Positions 6,870 to 15,091 of a DNA stretch of 33,280 nucleotides are shown here, in pieces. Under the pieces are notes generated by a model. That model was given only the letters and a program-made list of their open reading frames with translations, was not told where the DNA came from and ran no database searches. The stretch is taken from the IMG/VR virus record IMGVR_UViG_3300010313_000005, positions 1-33,280 of that record. The stretch is one strand, 5' to 3'. The translations under genes were made by a program, and so were the position numbers. The stretch comes from a virus. Numbering within the stretch: the stretch's first letter is position 1; each line of letters begins with the position of its first letter.

Positions 6870-8189
6870 ATGGCGAAGCAGCTTTGGCTTAACAACTTCG
6901 ACACGGAGCTGACCGGCGCGGTCAAGGCTCTGCCCGACACAGGATCACCTTCGACTGAACTGGGTTACGGGATCATCCAGCTGTCCGGTGCGGTCGGCAC
7001 GGTGCTTCCCGCCCTCTCGGGGGGCAACTGGTTCCTCTTGACCCTATTCGTGATCGACGGCGGGCTTGAATCCAACATGGAGATCGTCAAAGTCACGGAG
7101 GTGGACACCTCTGGTGGCACGGAAACGCGCCTCACTGTGGAACGCGGGCAAGAGGGCACAACGATCCGCGCATATGCCATCGGAGACAAAGTCAGCATGC
7201 GCATGACGGCAGCAACCGCCGCAAATTTTGCTCAGCTGACGATGAATCTCGGCGACCTGCCGAACCCTTCCGCAGCGCTGTCCAACCTGGGCGGCGAGCC
7301 AGCAATCACCGGCAGCACAACGGACAAGTTCTGGCGCGGAGACAAGACCTGGGTCGACTTCGCGGCGACGGTGCGCGCAACGACTCTTGCAGGACTGAGC
7401 ACGGCCACGAACGCCGCCATCACGGTAGCCGACACTGTGCTGGGCGCCTTGGGCAAGCTGCAAAAGCAGATCACTGACCACTTTGGCGCAGGTGGTACCG
7501 CTCACGCGAATGCAACTGCAGGTGGTACAGCTGGCTTCATGACCGGCTCCGACAAGACAAAGTTGGATGGGGTGGCCACCGGGGCAACTGCCAACAGCTC
7601 AGACGCCACGTTGCTCGCCCGCGCCAATCACACTGGGTCCCAGCTTGCATCGACGATCAGCGACTTCGCAGCCACTGTTCGCTCCACTGTTCTCACAGGG
7701 CTGAGCACTGCCACCAACGCAGCGATCGAATCCACAGATGCCGTGCTGGCGGCACTGGGCAAGCTGCAGGCGCAAATCACTGGCCACACGGGGGCCACCA
7801 GCGGAGCACATGCTGCTTCTGCGATCAGCAACACACCCGCAGGGAACATCGCGGCAACCACGGTGCAGGCGGCGATCAACGAGCTGGACGGCGAGAAGCA
7901 GGCCACTCTGGTGAGCGGCGGGAACATCAAGACCTTGAACGGGTCGAGTTTGCTCGGGTCCGGCAATCTGTCAGTCGGCGGCGGAGAGCCAACCACACTG
8001 GCACTCGCCTACAACAGCGATAACACCGTGAACACCGTGACCGAGGACGGGGTCGTAAAGACCTTGTCTTACAACGCGGACGGCACTGTCAACACTATTT
8101 CCTGGTCGGTGGGTGGCGGTCTGACGCGCACCCAAACGTTCTCGTACACAGGTGGGGATCTTACCGGCATGACCACCGCGGAGGCTTAA
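6870..8189 (+). CDS. Tail fiber protein with internal repeats
   Basis: This 439-residue fiber begins with a virion-attachment-like domain (about residues 1-110) containing LTVERGQEGTTIRAYAIGD, a segment common at the N-terminus of phage fibers. The shaft carries typical fiber motifs: GFMTGSDKTKLDGVATGAT, LARANHTGSQ and AINELDGEKQ. A 42-residue unit starting DFAATVR occurs twice (7356-7481 and 7662-7787). The C-terminus has repeats like YNSDNTVNTV and YNADGTVNTI, resembling YD/RHS-type beta repeats. It is short for a complete receptor-binding fiber, so the next gene may supply the distal tip. Confidence 0.8.
   Translation: MAKQLWLNNFDTELTGAVKALPDTGSPSTELGYGIIQLSGAVGTVLPALSGGNWFLLTLFVIDGGLESNMEIVKVTEVDTSGGTETRLTVERGQEGTTIRAYAIGDKVSMRMTAATAANFAQLTMNLGDLPNPSAALSNLGGEPAITGSTTDKFWRGDKTWVDFAATVRATTLAGLSTATNAAITVADTVLGALGKLQKQITDHFGAGGTAHANATAGGTAGFMTGSDKTKLDGVATGATANSSDATLLARANHTGSQLASTISDFAATVRSTVLTGLSTATNAAIESTDAVLAALGKLQAQITGHTGATSGAHAASAISNTPAGNIAATTVQAAINELDGEKQATLVSGGNIKTLNGSSLLGSGNLSVGGGEPTTLALAYNSDNTVNTVTEDGVVKTLSYNADGTVNTISWSVGGGLTRTQTFSYTGGDLTGMTTAEA
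7356..7481 (+). repeat. Fiber repeat unit, copy 1 (42 residues)
   Basis: This unit encodes a segment beginning DFAATVRATTLAGLSTATNA and ending KQITDH. It is aligned without gaps to copy 2 and has clear nucleotide similarity. Confidence 0.75.
7662..7787 (+). repeat. Fiber repeat unit, copy 2 (42 residues)
   Basis: This unit encodes a segment beginning DFAATVRSTVLTGLSTATNA and ending AQITGH. It is the same length as copy 1 and starts 306 bp further on, so the duplication is in phase with the reading frame. Confidence 0.75.
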
Positions 8190-8192
8190 AAC

Positions 8193-8819
8193 ATGTCACT
8201 TATCGCAGCTGTCTACAGCACAGTCCTTGGACTTCGCAAGCGTACCTGGGTCAGCGGCATGACCGTGCGCAAGAACGAGATCGTCAAGAGCCCCGCCGAC
8301 AACGAGGACTACGAGCGCATCACTGCGACTGGAGGCGGTACCACCGACCCGGCCGACGACGTGACCAACTACGTGTCGCGGAGCTACTTGCGAACGGTCG
8401 CTCTGCCTGCCACGCACCTGCATGGTACCGGCAACGGCATGGGGGGTGCGGTGGTCACGAGCGTAGCGACTATTGCAGTGAACACCCGCACTAGTGTCCT
8501 GAGCGTGACCGGACGAGGTGCGCTCAGCTACCTTGGTTTCGTGAAAGACGTGACGGGCTCCGGAACGCGGGTGGAAATTGTTTGCGATGGGCGCAACGTC
8601 TACAACGTGGCGGGCAGTTCGTCGCCGGGTACGTCTTACGGCATGCTCGCGTTCGGCTTGCCCTACTACGATACCTCATCGGTCATAAGCTTGGGCATTG
8701 CCGTCGAGTCCCCGACGCCGCTGGTATTCCGACGGACGCTGCAGGTCTTTGTCACGCCGCTAAGCGCTGGTACAGGAGCTAGTCCGAAGTTGGGTTACAT
8801 AGTGCGGAGCGATGCATGA
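8193..8819 (+). CDS. Probable fiber tip or receptor-contact protein
   Basis: This 208-residue protein lies directly after the fiber gene. Near residues 17-43 it has a pattern like a small carbohydrate-binding module of the CBM5/12 type: RTWVSGMTVRKNEIV, then a tyrosine segment (EDYERIT). Phage fibers often carry this pattern next to receptor-binding domains. The rest is beta-rich with Gly/Ser/Thr turns (GTGNGMGGAVV, VAGSSSPGTSYG). GGAGG at 8180-8184, eight bases before ATG, supports the start. It could form the distal tip or a separate adhesin. The binding role is inferred from position and the module-like motif. Confidence 0.5.
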   Translation: MSLIAAVYSTVLGLRKRTWVSGMTVRKNEIVKSPADNEDYERITATGGGTTDPADDVTNYVSRSYLRTVALPATHLHGTGNGMGGAVVTSVATIAVNTRTSVLSVTGRGALSYLGFVKDVTGSGTRVEIVCDGRNVYNVAGSSSPGTSYGMLAFGLPYYDTSSVISLGIAVESPTPLVFRRTLQVFVTPLSAGTGASPKLGYIVRSDA

Positions 8820-9193
8820 CAAACGCAGTGCAATCACAGCTTGGCAATCTGCTGATCGAAAGCGGGCCCCTGTCCGACGTCGAAACAGAGCCGATGACCC
8901 AGTTCGACCGGGACAAACAGCGGTACACACGCCGTGCGGCCGTGAAAGACCAGCTCATCGCGTACATGGCTGCGGACAACATGAGCCGCGTGCGTGCGGG
9001 TGTCTGGACGGTGCCTCAGCTCATGTCCCTCATGGGCGATCCGGCTGTTGCCGCCGCGAATGCCTACATGACCACGCTGAGCTTTGAGCTGGCGGCCCAG
9101 TCCATCGCCTCTGCCGACACACCGCTGCTTACCCCAGCTATCAAGGCTGACTGGGTTGCGAAGCTGCAGGTCCATTACTACCCGGAGGGTTGA
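8816..9193 (+). CDS. Unknown tail-region protein (125 aa)
   Basis: This 125-residue, mostly helical protein overlaps the upstream stop by ATGA, implying coupled translation with the probable fiber tip. It shows QYTRR/AAVKDQLIAYM and a C-terminal WVAKLQVHYYPEG. I do not recognise a domain, signal peptide or membrane segment. Its tight linkage to the preceding gene suggests it acts with it, for example as a fiber chaperone, but that is only a contextual guess. Confidence 0.6.
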   Translation: MTNAVQSQLGNLLIESGPLSDVETEPMTQFDRDKQRYTRRAAVKDQLIAYMAADNMSRVRAGVWTVPQLMSLMGDPAVAAANAYMTTLSFELAAQSIASADTPLLTPAIKADWVAKLQVHYYPEG

Positions 9194-9195
9194 CC

Positions 9196-9513
9196 ATGCG
9201 CTTCTTCACACTTCTTCGGGCCTACGGGGAACAGGTGTTCATTGCTCTCGACCAGCTAGCGAACGCGCTGATCCCACCCCTCGACGGGACCGTCAGCTAC
9301 GCCGACGAAACCCTGAGCGCGCGCTGCTACCGCGCACACCGCGACGGCAAGATTTTTGGGCGCCTGTTCATGCGGTCAATCGACCTGCTGTTCATCTGGC
9401 AGGGACCGGGCCACTGCAAGAACGCCTACATCAAGGAGTTCGCGCGGAAAAACTACCCGAGCGAGTACCACCCACCCAATGAGCCGCGCTTCACGTCGCG
9501 CAGTGCACGATGA
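9196..9513 (+). CDS. Conserved phage protein of unknown function (105 aa)
   Basis: I choose ATG 9196, preceded by GGAGGG (9184-9189) at six bases, instead of the in-frame TTG at 9190. The product begins MRFFTLLRAYGEQVFIALDQL and later has ADETLSARCYRAHRDGK, LLFIWQGPGHCKNAYIKE and a basic C-terminus. I recall similar small proteins (FF-start, DETLSSRA, W/FFWQ..HC motifs) from many phages and prophages, with no known role. A hydrophobic patch around IDLLFIW is too short to call a membrane helix with confidence. It overlaps the next gene by ATGA. Confidence 0.65.
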   Translation: MRFFTLLRAYGEQVFIALDQLANALIPPLDGTVSYADETLSARCYRAHRDGKIFGRLFMRSIDLLFIWQGPGHCKNAYIKEFARKNYPSEYHPPNEPRFTSRSAR

Positions 9514-10175
9514 ACATCATCAAGTACCTCAAGCTGGCGGGCGTGCCCGTTGAGCTTGAACACCTGGCAGTGCCGGCGCTGATGGATGCAAAGGAGCGGG
9601 CGGCTGGCTTGACCTGGGCCAAGTGGAAGGTGCGCCTGTTCCGCGCGAGCACGATCGCCAAGCTGCTGCCCTGGGAAGTGGAACGCCTGATCGACGTGCG
9701 CCCAGACCTGGCCGACTGGGACATCGCGCCGATGGTCAACATCACGGCCCACGGTGACAACGTGCCTTGGTCAAACGGCCGACCGGCACCTGGTGCCTGG
9801 TTGCAAGACACGCCGGACGCCCGCGCGGCCAACTACTGGTGCGAAGGCGAACATCCGCGCAGTCAGAAGTCACGCAAAGCCTGGTATCGGCGCAACGCTG
9901 GTGAGTATCGCGCATGGCGGCTAGGGCGCCCCGTGGTCCCCGGCGCAACCCGGACATGGAGCGCCAACGGGGTGACGGTCCGAGAGAACAACGGGGCCTG
10001 GCAGATCGTGACGACCGACAAGTTGCTCGGTTTCATTCCGGTGCGCGTACGCCTCGGCTATGAGATCGACAACGTGGTGCGCGACGACGGCACCCAGCTT
10101 TGGTATCCGATCCCGGGGCACGAGCTGCGTGCTCCGCTGACGTGGTCAGTTTTACCCATCCGGAGTGACCAATGA
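9510..10175 (+). CDS. Conserved phage protein of unknown function (221 aa)
   Basis: This 221-residue, tryptophan-rich protein overlaps both neighbours by ATGA, placing it in a tightly coupled run ending in the lysis genes. The N-terminal third is helical and basic (MNIIKYLKLAGVPVE). A central region reads WDIAPMVNITAHGDNVPWSNGRPAPG and then RRNAGEYRAWRLGR. A beta-rich C-terminus contains NGVTVRENNGAWQIVTTDK and LRAPLTWSVLPIR. I recall comparable proteins paired with the preceding family in phages, but I know of no function and see no catalytic motif. Confidence 0.65.
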   Translation: MNIIKYLKLAGVPVELEHLAVPALMDAKERAAGLTWAKWKVRLFRASTIAKLLPWEVERLIDVRPDLADWDIAPMVNITAHGDNVPWSNGRPAPGAWLQDTPDARAANYWCEGEHPRSQKSRKAWYRRNAGEYRAWRLGRPVVPGATRTWSANGVTVRENNGAWQIVTTDKLLGFIPVRVRLGYEIDNVVRDDGTQLWYPIPGHELRAPLTWSVLPIRSDQ

Positions 10176-10609
10176 CAGTTCAGAATTTCAACCGCCGCGA
10201 AGGGGATAAACAAGTGCAAGTTCTCGCCACCCAGATTGCTAACCTGAGCGATGACATCGGCGAGATGAAGGACGGCATCGCGCAGCTCGCGGCAGCCGTC
10301 ACCAAACTGGCGGTCGTCGAAGAACGGCAGACCCACATGATCCTTGCCCAGGAGCGCGCCTTCAAGGCACTGGAGCGCGTGGAACAGCGCCAAGCTGATC
10401 ACGAGAAAGCCTGCCGCCTGCAGGAGAAGGAACTGCGCGAGGAGATATACCGCGAGTCGGAAATGCTGGCCTCCCGCATCTCCGTACTCGAACGCGCTGA
10501 ACCGATGCAGGCCCAGACCAGCAAGTGGGTCATGGGTGCGATGTACGGCACGCTGGGCGTGCTCGCAGCTTTCATCGTCAACCGCGTTCTGGCAGTGGTG
10601 TTCCCATGA
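10172..10609 (+). CDS. Holin-like protein (coiled coil plus C-terminal TM helix)
   Basis: This 145-residue protein has a hydrophilic N-terminal coiled-coil region (about residues 12-110). A single transmembrane helix follows near residues 120-143 (WVMGAMYGTLGVLAAFIVNRV), giving a C-tail-anchored topology. The layout is that of XhlA-type haemolysin/holin-associated phage proteins. Immediately before the endolysin, the simplest role is holin or pinholin permeabilising or depolarising the inner membrane. ATGA overlaps with both the preceding gene and the endolysin show coupling. A non-holin membrane anchor is possible. Confidence 0.6.
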   Translation: MTVQNFNRREGDKQVQVLATQIANLSDDIGEMKDGIAQLAAAVTKLAVVEERQTHMILAQERAFKALERVEQRQADHEKACRLQEKELREEIYRESEMLASRISVLERAEPMQAQTSKWVMGAMYGTLGVLAAFIVNRVLAVVFP

Positions 10610-11112
10610 GCAAGCAGCGCATCGCCGCCTCTGCCCTGGCCCTCTCCGCTGCGGGCTTGATCGCGCTGGTGTCCCACGAGGGCTACACCGACAAGGCCGT
10701 TGTTCCGATCCCGGGGGATCGCCCCACCATCGGCTTCGGCTCCACGTTCAACGAGGGCGGTTCGCCTGTGAAGATGGGCGACACCACGACACCGCAGAAA
10801 GCCCTGCGCGTGACGCTGGCACACATCAAGAAGGACGAGCTGCGGCTCAAGCGCTGCGTGACCGGCGACATGCACCCTGAGGAGTGGGACATCCTGGTGG
10901 ACTTCGCCTACTGGCGGGGTCGAGCCGGAGCATGCCGTTCGGAGGTTGTGCAGGCGATCAACCGGGGCGACTACGTGGCGCAATGCGAGGCGTACCTGAA
11001 CCTGGACTCACGCCGCGCGGCAGGCAAGGACTGCAAGGACCCCGCCAACCGGTGCCGGGGCGTATGGGTGCGCGCGGAGGAGCGCCACCGCAAGTGCATG
11101 GAGGTCCAGTGA
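10606..11112 (+). CDS. SAR-type endolysin (GH24 lysozyme-like)
   Basis: This is a 168-residue peptidoglycan muramidase. The start is ATG 10606, overlapping the holin stop, not the longer upstream reading frame. Residues 6-22 form a weakly hydrophobic, Ala/Ser/Gly-rich segment (IAASALALSAAGLIALV), typical of a signal-anchor-release domain: the enzyme is held inactive in the inner membrane and released when the membrane is depolarised. The catalytic region follows directly: Glu25 in SHEGY, Asp38 in PGDRPTIGFGST, with Thr41 nearby. Six cysteines (in RCV, ACR, QCE, DCK, RCR and KCM) could form disulfides in the periplasm. Fold and role are clear; catalytic residue assignment follows the family pattern. 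Confidence 0.85.
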   Translation: MSKQRIAASALALSAAGLIALVSHEGYTDKAVVPIPGDRPTIGFGSTFNEGGSPVKMGDTTTPQKALRVTLAHIKKDELRLKRCVTGDMHPEEWDILVDFAYWRGRAGACRSEVVQAINRGDYVAQCEAYLNLDSRRAAGKDCKDPANRCRGVWVRAEERHRKCMEVQ

Positions 11113-11627
11113 TCTACACCCACATCATCATCGCCGTCATCGCCGCCCTGGCCACCTGGTTCGTCCAGGGGAACATGCACGACGCACAGCTGGCCAAGCT
11201 CAAGATGGACCACGGCGAAAAGGTTTCGACCATGGAGATCGCAGCCGCCGACGAACGCACCGCCGCTGCCAAGGAAAAGACCGAAGCTGTGCAGAACGCC
11301 CGCGCCGAGGAGCGCGCCATCAACAAGACTTACCAGGAGGCCCTCAATGCCGCTCGTACCCGTGAAGATGCTCAACGCCGCGATGCTCTCGCTGCTCGTG
11401 CTGAGTCTGACAGCCTGCGCTCACAACTGTCCGAAGCCGCCCGACGAATCGCCGACGCTCCCCCCGCGGCCCTCGCTGAGTACGCCGCTACCACCAGTGA
11501 ACTACTCGCTGTCTGCAGCCGAGAGCGAACGTTCTTCGCAGAAAAAGCTGATGGGCACGCGTCTGATGTCCGCACCCTCCGCGACGCCTGGCCGGTAATT
11601 CCCAAGGTGCAGCCAACATCGGAGTGA
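11109..11627 (+). CDS. Inner-membrane spanin (i-spanin, Rz-like)
   Basis: This protein is the inner-membrane part of the two-component spanin that fuses inner and outer membranes at the last step of lysis. The start GTG 11109 overlaps the endolysin stop; the longer frame from 10884 only reads through the endolysin. The 172-residue product has an N-terminal transmembrane anchor (YTHIIIAVIAALATWFV, about residues 3-19). A long periplasmic coiled coil rich in Ala, Glu, Lys and Arg follows (about 25-120), then a C-terminal domain with SRERTFFAEKADGHA. It fully contains the o-spanin ORF in another frame. Confidence 0.85.
   Translation: MIYTHIIIAVIAALATWFVQGNMHDAQLAKLKMDHGEKVSTMEIAAADERTAAAKEKTEAVQNARAEERAINKTYQEALNAARTREDAQRRDALAARAESDSLRSQLSEAARRIADAPPAALAEYAATTSELLAVCSRERTFFAEKADGHASDVRTLRDAWPVIPKVQPTSE
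11347..11598 (+). CDS. Outer-membrane spanin lipoprotein (o-spanin, Rz1-like), nested in i-spanin gene
   Basis: This is an 83-residue lipoprotein encoded in the +1 frame inside the i-spanin gene. A strong AGGAGG (11335-11340) six bases before ATG sets the start. The signal peptide ends in the lipobox LTAC, with Cys24 as the lipidation site. The mature part is proline-rich (PKPPDESPTLPPRP, TPLPPV), as in Rz1 proteins. It would sit in the outer membrane and bind the i-spanin across the periplasm. The fully embedded arrangement is that of lambda Rz/Rz1, and it implies a Gram-negative host. Confidence 0.9.
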   Translation: MPLVPVKMLNAAMLSLLVLSLTACAHNCPKPPDESPTLPPRPSLSTPLPPVNYSLSAAESERSSQKKLMGTRLMSAPSATPGR

Positions 11628-11630
11628 TAG

Positions 11631-14024
11631 ATGACGACCCTGAAAATCGACAGTTTTGGCGGGGAGATGCCATCGGTGTCCCCTCGCGCACTGCCCCCTC
11701 AGGCCGCGCAGACCAACAGCAACCTGTTCCTCGCAACATCGGAGTTCCGTCCGCTGTCCGAGGATTTCACCGTTGCCGCCGCCCCGTTGAACACCAACTC
11801 GGTGTATCGGTTCGCGCGCACCCCCGCGGGTGACCTGAACACGAACACTGCGACCGGATGGGTGACCTCGACCAAGGTGCGCAACTACGTCAAGGGTCAG
11901 ATCAACGATGAGCGGACCGAACGCACCTACTTCACCGTGGGGGATGGTTCGGAGCCGATGAAGGCGATCACGGCAGCCAACCCAACGACACCTCGCCTGG
12001 TGGGTGTCCCTGCCCCCATGAAGCCCACCGCCACGGTGGTGGTCACCGACGAGCTGACTCCTGATGAAGCGAACGACCACATCAACAAGGTGGCGATCCA
12101 CGAGATACACAAGATTCTGCTGGCGGGCATCAATAACCCCAGCAATGTGGCCATCGACGAGGGTCGCCGCACACTGGCCGGACTGCCTGCGGCGGGCTCG
12201 TTCCAACTGTGGGGCATGTACTGGACCGACCATCCTGTGCTACAGGGCGTGTACGCCGACAAGCCGTACTACGCTGTGGCCGTGTTCCCGTACACCGCTG
12301 CAGAGAAGATGAACCTACTGATCGGTGAGATGGACGGTCGCGGCCTCCCACTGGGGAACGGCCCCTATACCAACGCCGCCATCCCCGTGATCGGGGTGCC
12401 GTTCGCCTACTGGTTGAACACCGAAGTGGTGCGCGCTAACCTGCGCACCGTGGTATTCCCGGCGACCGGGTTCGGAGCGAAAAGCGGCCAACGGGTGCTC
12501 ACCGAAGCACAGATCACCGACCTGCTGGTCAAGACGATCAAGTGGTTCACGGCCGACACGTACGCCCGCGCGCAGCGCGAGAAGCTGGACGCTGAAATCC
12601 AGGCGTTCGTCAAACTGCTGGTCGCCGCCCCGGACGGGTCTCACGCCACCGTCATGGCCATGCGCAGCCGCATCGCAGCCGCCACCCACGACGTGAACGT
12701 GAAGTCTGTGGAGCGTCTCAAGCAGTTCTCTGAGGACACGATCTGGGTCAAGGAGTGGGTCGATTCCAAGGGTGGCCCGAGCGCGTTCGTGGGTACGACC
12801 ACCCAGCGCTCCATCGAGACACGGTTCTACGTAGCGACCTTCGTGACCGACTGGGACGAGGAGTCCGCCCCCAGCGAACCCACCGCGGAGCTGGAACTGG
12901 ACCAGAACGATTCCGTGACGGTGTTGCGCCCGGACCTTCCCCCCAGTGAAACCTTCGCAGGCCGGAATATCAACCGGTGGCGCATCTACCGTAGCAACTC
13001 GGGCGGCGAGACCGCATCGTTTCAGTTCACCGAGGAACTGAACATCAACACGACCTCGTACTTAGACACCAAGAAGGCCGCGGCCCTCGGGGAAGTCTGC
13101 CCAACGACCACCTGGGCCATGCCACCCAAGCGCGAGACGGGGACGAATCCTCACATCCGAGGTCTGGTGGGCATGCCCAACGGGATCATGGTGGGGTTCT
13201 TCGACAACACCCTGGCGTTCTGCGAACCATACGTGCCGTACGCGTGGCCTGTCGAGTACCAGATCACGACTGAATTCCCTGTCGTGGGCCTGGGCGTTTT
13301 CGGCCAAACCGTGTTCGTGGGCACCAAGGGCAATCCTTACTTTGTTCACGGCGCGGACTCCGCGAGCATGTCCGCGGTCAAGCTAGATGCCCGCCAGTCC
13401 TGTGCGTCTGCCCGCTCAATCACCACCGTACAAGGGGGCGTGTTGTACGCTTCCCCGGATGGCTTGTGCCTCGCCGACCCCAATGGGGTGCGGCTCATCT
13501 CCAGCGCATTTTTCACCCGTGAGGACTGGCAGAAGCTGGTCCCCGAGACAATGGTGGCCGCAAGCCACGAGAACATTTGCTACATGTTCTACGAGGGCAA
13601 CGGCGGAGGCTGCATCTCGTTTGACGCGCAAGCCGCTAAACTTGGCCGGCTGAACCTGAGCGCAGCAGCAGCATTTTCCGACACCGTGACGGACACCCTC
13701 TATGTGGTGAATGGGACGGAAATTCGCGCAGTGTTCGGTGCGGCCACCCGGCGCACGGGCACCTGGAAGTCTCCGCGCATCACCCTCCCCCGATACACCA
13801 GCTTTAGCTGGCTCAAGGTGTACGGCAATCAGACCCTCACTGCCCCGGTCGTCGTGCGCTTGTTCGGCGATGACACCCTGGTGCACACCGTCTCGATCAG
13901 CGACACGTCTCCCGTGCGTCTCCCAGATGGTCGCCGGCTGGAGTACGAGATTGAGATCGAATCGCGCTCGCGCGTCACCCGGGTGATCATCACCAGCGAC
14001 ACTCAGGAGCTTCAAGCAGTATGA
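11631..14024 (+). CDS. Tail nozzle / tail tubular protein B-like
   Basis: This 797-residue protein is the likely distal tail tube component corresponding to T7 gp12. The N-terminus has the family-like start LKIDSFGGEMPSVSPRALPPQAAQ, then beta-rich domains. In the second half come RNINRWRIYRSNSGG, a fibronectin-like segment, the stretch HIRGLVGMPNGIMVGFFDNTLAFCEPYVPYAWP, and FGQTVFVGTKGNPYFVHG, which I recall from podophage nozzle proteins. The C-terminal part reads TGTWKSPRITLPRYTSFSWLKV. A well-placed GGAGTGAT precedes ATG. It lies after the lysis genes, away from the adaptor genes, which differs from T7 order. Confidence 0.75.
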   Translation: MTTLKIDSFGGEMPSVSPRALPPQAAQTNSNLFLATSEFRPLSEDFTVAAAPLNTNSVYRFARTPAGDLNTNTATGWVTSTKVRNYVKGQINDERTERTYFTVGDGSEPMKAITAANPTTPRLVGVPAPMKPTATVVVTDELTPDEANDHINKVAIHEIHKILLAGINNPSNVAIDEGRRTLAGLPAAGSFQLWGMYWTDHPVLQGVYADKPYYAVAVFPYTAAEKMNLLIGEMDGRGLPLGNGPYTNAAIPVIGVPFAYWLNTEVVRANLRTVVFPATGFGAKSGQRVLTEAQITDLLVKTIKWFTADTYARAQREKLDAEIQAFVKLLVAAPDGSHATVMAMRSRIAAATHDVNVKSVERLKQFSEDTIWVKEWVDSKGGPSAFVGTTTQRSIETRFYVATFVTDWDEESAPSEPTAELELDQNDSVTVLRPDLPPSETFAGRNINRWRIYRSNSGGETASFQFTEELNINTTSYLDTKKAAALGEVCPTTTWAMPPKRETGTNPHIRGLVGMPNGIMVGFFDNTLAFCEPYVPYAWPVEYQITTEFPVVGLGVFGQTVFVGTKGNPYFVHGADSASMSAVKLDARQSCASARSITTVQGGVLYASPDGLCLADPNGVRLISSAFFTREDWQKLVPETMVAASHENICYMFYEGNGGGCISFDAQAAKLGRLNLSAAAAFSDTVTDTLYVVNGTEIRAVFGAATRRTGTWKSPRITLPRYTSFSWLKVYGNQTLTAPVVVRLFGDDTLVHTVSISDTSPVRLPDGRRLEYEIEIESRSRVTRVIITSDTQELQAV

Positions 14025-15031
14025 CAACGAACAACAAAGGGCGGCTTCGCTTGCCGGCGCTTCCGCCCGTGTCTGCTCAGGACCCCTCAATGAAAGCCTG
14101 GGTGCAGGCCGTAACCGAGCACCTGGAAGTGCGACAGGGTCAGCGGAACAATCCTGGGGAGCGGGTCGTCACCCAGAGTGAGCTGGAGGCGTTCATGGCC
14201 CAGACTCCAAACTCCACAGCACCGTCGAGCAACTGGTGGGCCAAGTTCGAGGACATAAACGCCCTCGGTGACGCCTTGCGCCAGACCACAATGCACGATG
14301 ACCTGCTGCGTCGCATCTCTCGCACCAGCAGCGCTCAGGAGCGGGATGAAATTTCTGACCCTGTCGGCTCGTATGACAACGCTCCGACCGGTGGGACCCC
14401 ACCTGCTGCTCTCAACCTTATTCGCAACGACTTGGATTTTTACCGGCTCCCCGCCGTCAGCAGTCGCGTGAGCAGCGTGCTCCAGGAATTTGTGTGCACC
14501 GTAAACACTGCGAATTTTTACAGCCAGGGTGGCAACCACATTGCATTTGCTGTGGATTGCTCGGGGGCCGCAGGTAACGGGGGACCACACAATGGGCCGG
14601 TCATCCGAAACGGCAGCAACCTGTTCGAGTTCGCTCGCGGCTTCATCATTTTCGGCGACGGGCGAGTGTGGTTTGAGCACTGGAATGGCACCGCAAGCCC
14701 AGGTCTGACACCTGTGACATCGACTGTTCCTGGCTTTAACCCTGCCAACATCCCCATATTCACTGTCCGCTTGTCCGCGGGGTATCGCTCGGGCGCCATG
14801 GCCAACTACATGTCTGTGGGCATCCACGCAGGTGGACCAACGGGACCGCTAGTTTTTTCCGGGGCGCAACCTTGGGGGTGGGATTGGACCGGCACGCACG
14901 TAGCCTACATTGCCGCCATCGGCCCGCAGTTCATCACACCGAACGACACCGGGAACGTCGAGCGACTGGGATCAGGAAACTCGCCCAACGCAATCGTTCC
15001 ATTTTCGGGTGCCAAGCTGACCGTATCGTAG
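14021..15031 (+). CDS. Tail structural protein, lectin-like C-terminus possible
   Basis: This 336-residue protein overlaps the nozzle stop by ATGA. The N-terminus (RLPALPPVSAQDPSMKAW, then VQAVTEHLEVRQGQR) matches a pattern I know from podophage virion proteins next to nozzle genes, and likely attaches to the tail. The region VVTQSELEAFM precedes a helical linker (about 75-110). From about residue 135 the protein is beta-rich with aromatic residues (SQGGNHIAFAVDCSG, FGDGRVWFEHWNG, WGWDWTGTHVAYIAAIG), as in jelly-roll carbohydrate-binding domains. It may be a second receptor- or surface-binding protein. Operator promoter 3 begins 12 bp after its stop. Confidence 0.55.
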   Translation: MTTNNKGRLRLPALPPVSAQDPSMKAWVQAVTEHLEVRQGQRNNPGERVVTQSELEAFMAQTPNSTAPSSNWWAKFEDINALGDALRQTTMHDDLLRRISRTSSAQERDEISDPVGSYDNAPTGGTPPAALNLIRNDLDFYRLPAVSSRVSSVLQEFVCTVNTANFYSQGGNHIAFAVDCSGAAGNGGPHNGPVIRNGSNLFEFARGFIIFGDGRVWFEHWNGTASPGLTPVTSTVPGFNPANIPIFTVRLSAGYRSGAMANYMSVGIHAGGPTGPLVFSGAQPWGWDWTGTHVAYIAAIGPQFITPNDTGNVERLGSGNSPNAIVPFSGAKLTVS

Positions 15032-15043
15032 TGCAAGCACTGG

Positions 15044-15071
15044 ATCAAACTAACGTGTTAGAGCATAATCC
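15044..15071 (+). promoter_or_regulatory. Promoter-like site with embedded CTAAC-NN-GTTAG operator (site 3)
   Basis: The repeat CTAACGTGTTAG (15050-15061) lies in the gap before the ejection-protein genes. A -10-like CATAAT (15064-15069) follows. The -35 is weak (ATCAAA at 15044-15049, directly before the repeat, 16 bp from an alternative -10 TAATCC at 15066). AAGGAG and ATG of the next gene follow within 30 bp. Confidence 0.5.
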
Positions 15072-15091
15072 CACTATTTGAAGGAGCCTTC

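Noticed and set aside
6870-8819. Possible diversity-generating retroelement target in the fiber region, as in Bordetella phage BPP-1
   Set aside because: No reverse transcriptase or template/variable repeat pair was seen in the window; the fiber repeats are in-frame duplications without the adenine-specific pattern.
10525-10605. Upstream extension of the endolysin reading frame
   Set aside because: It lies inside the holin gene; ATG 10606 overlaps the holin stop and gives a normal SAR N-terminus.
10884-11108. Upstream extension of the i-spanin reading frame
   Set aside because: It overlaps the endolysin coding sequence; GTG 11109 gives the expected N-terminal membrane anchor.
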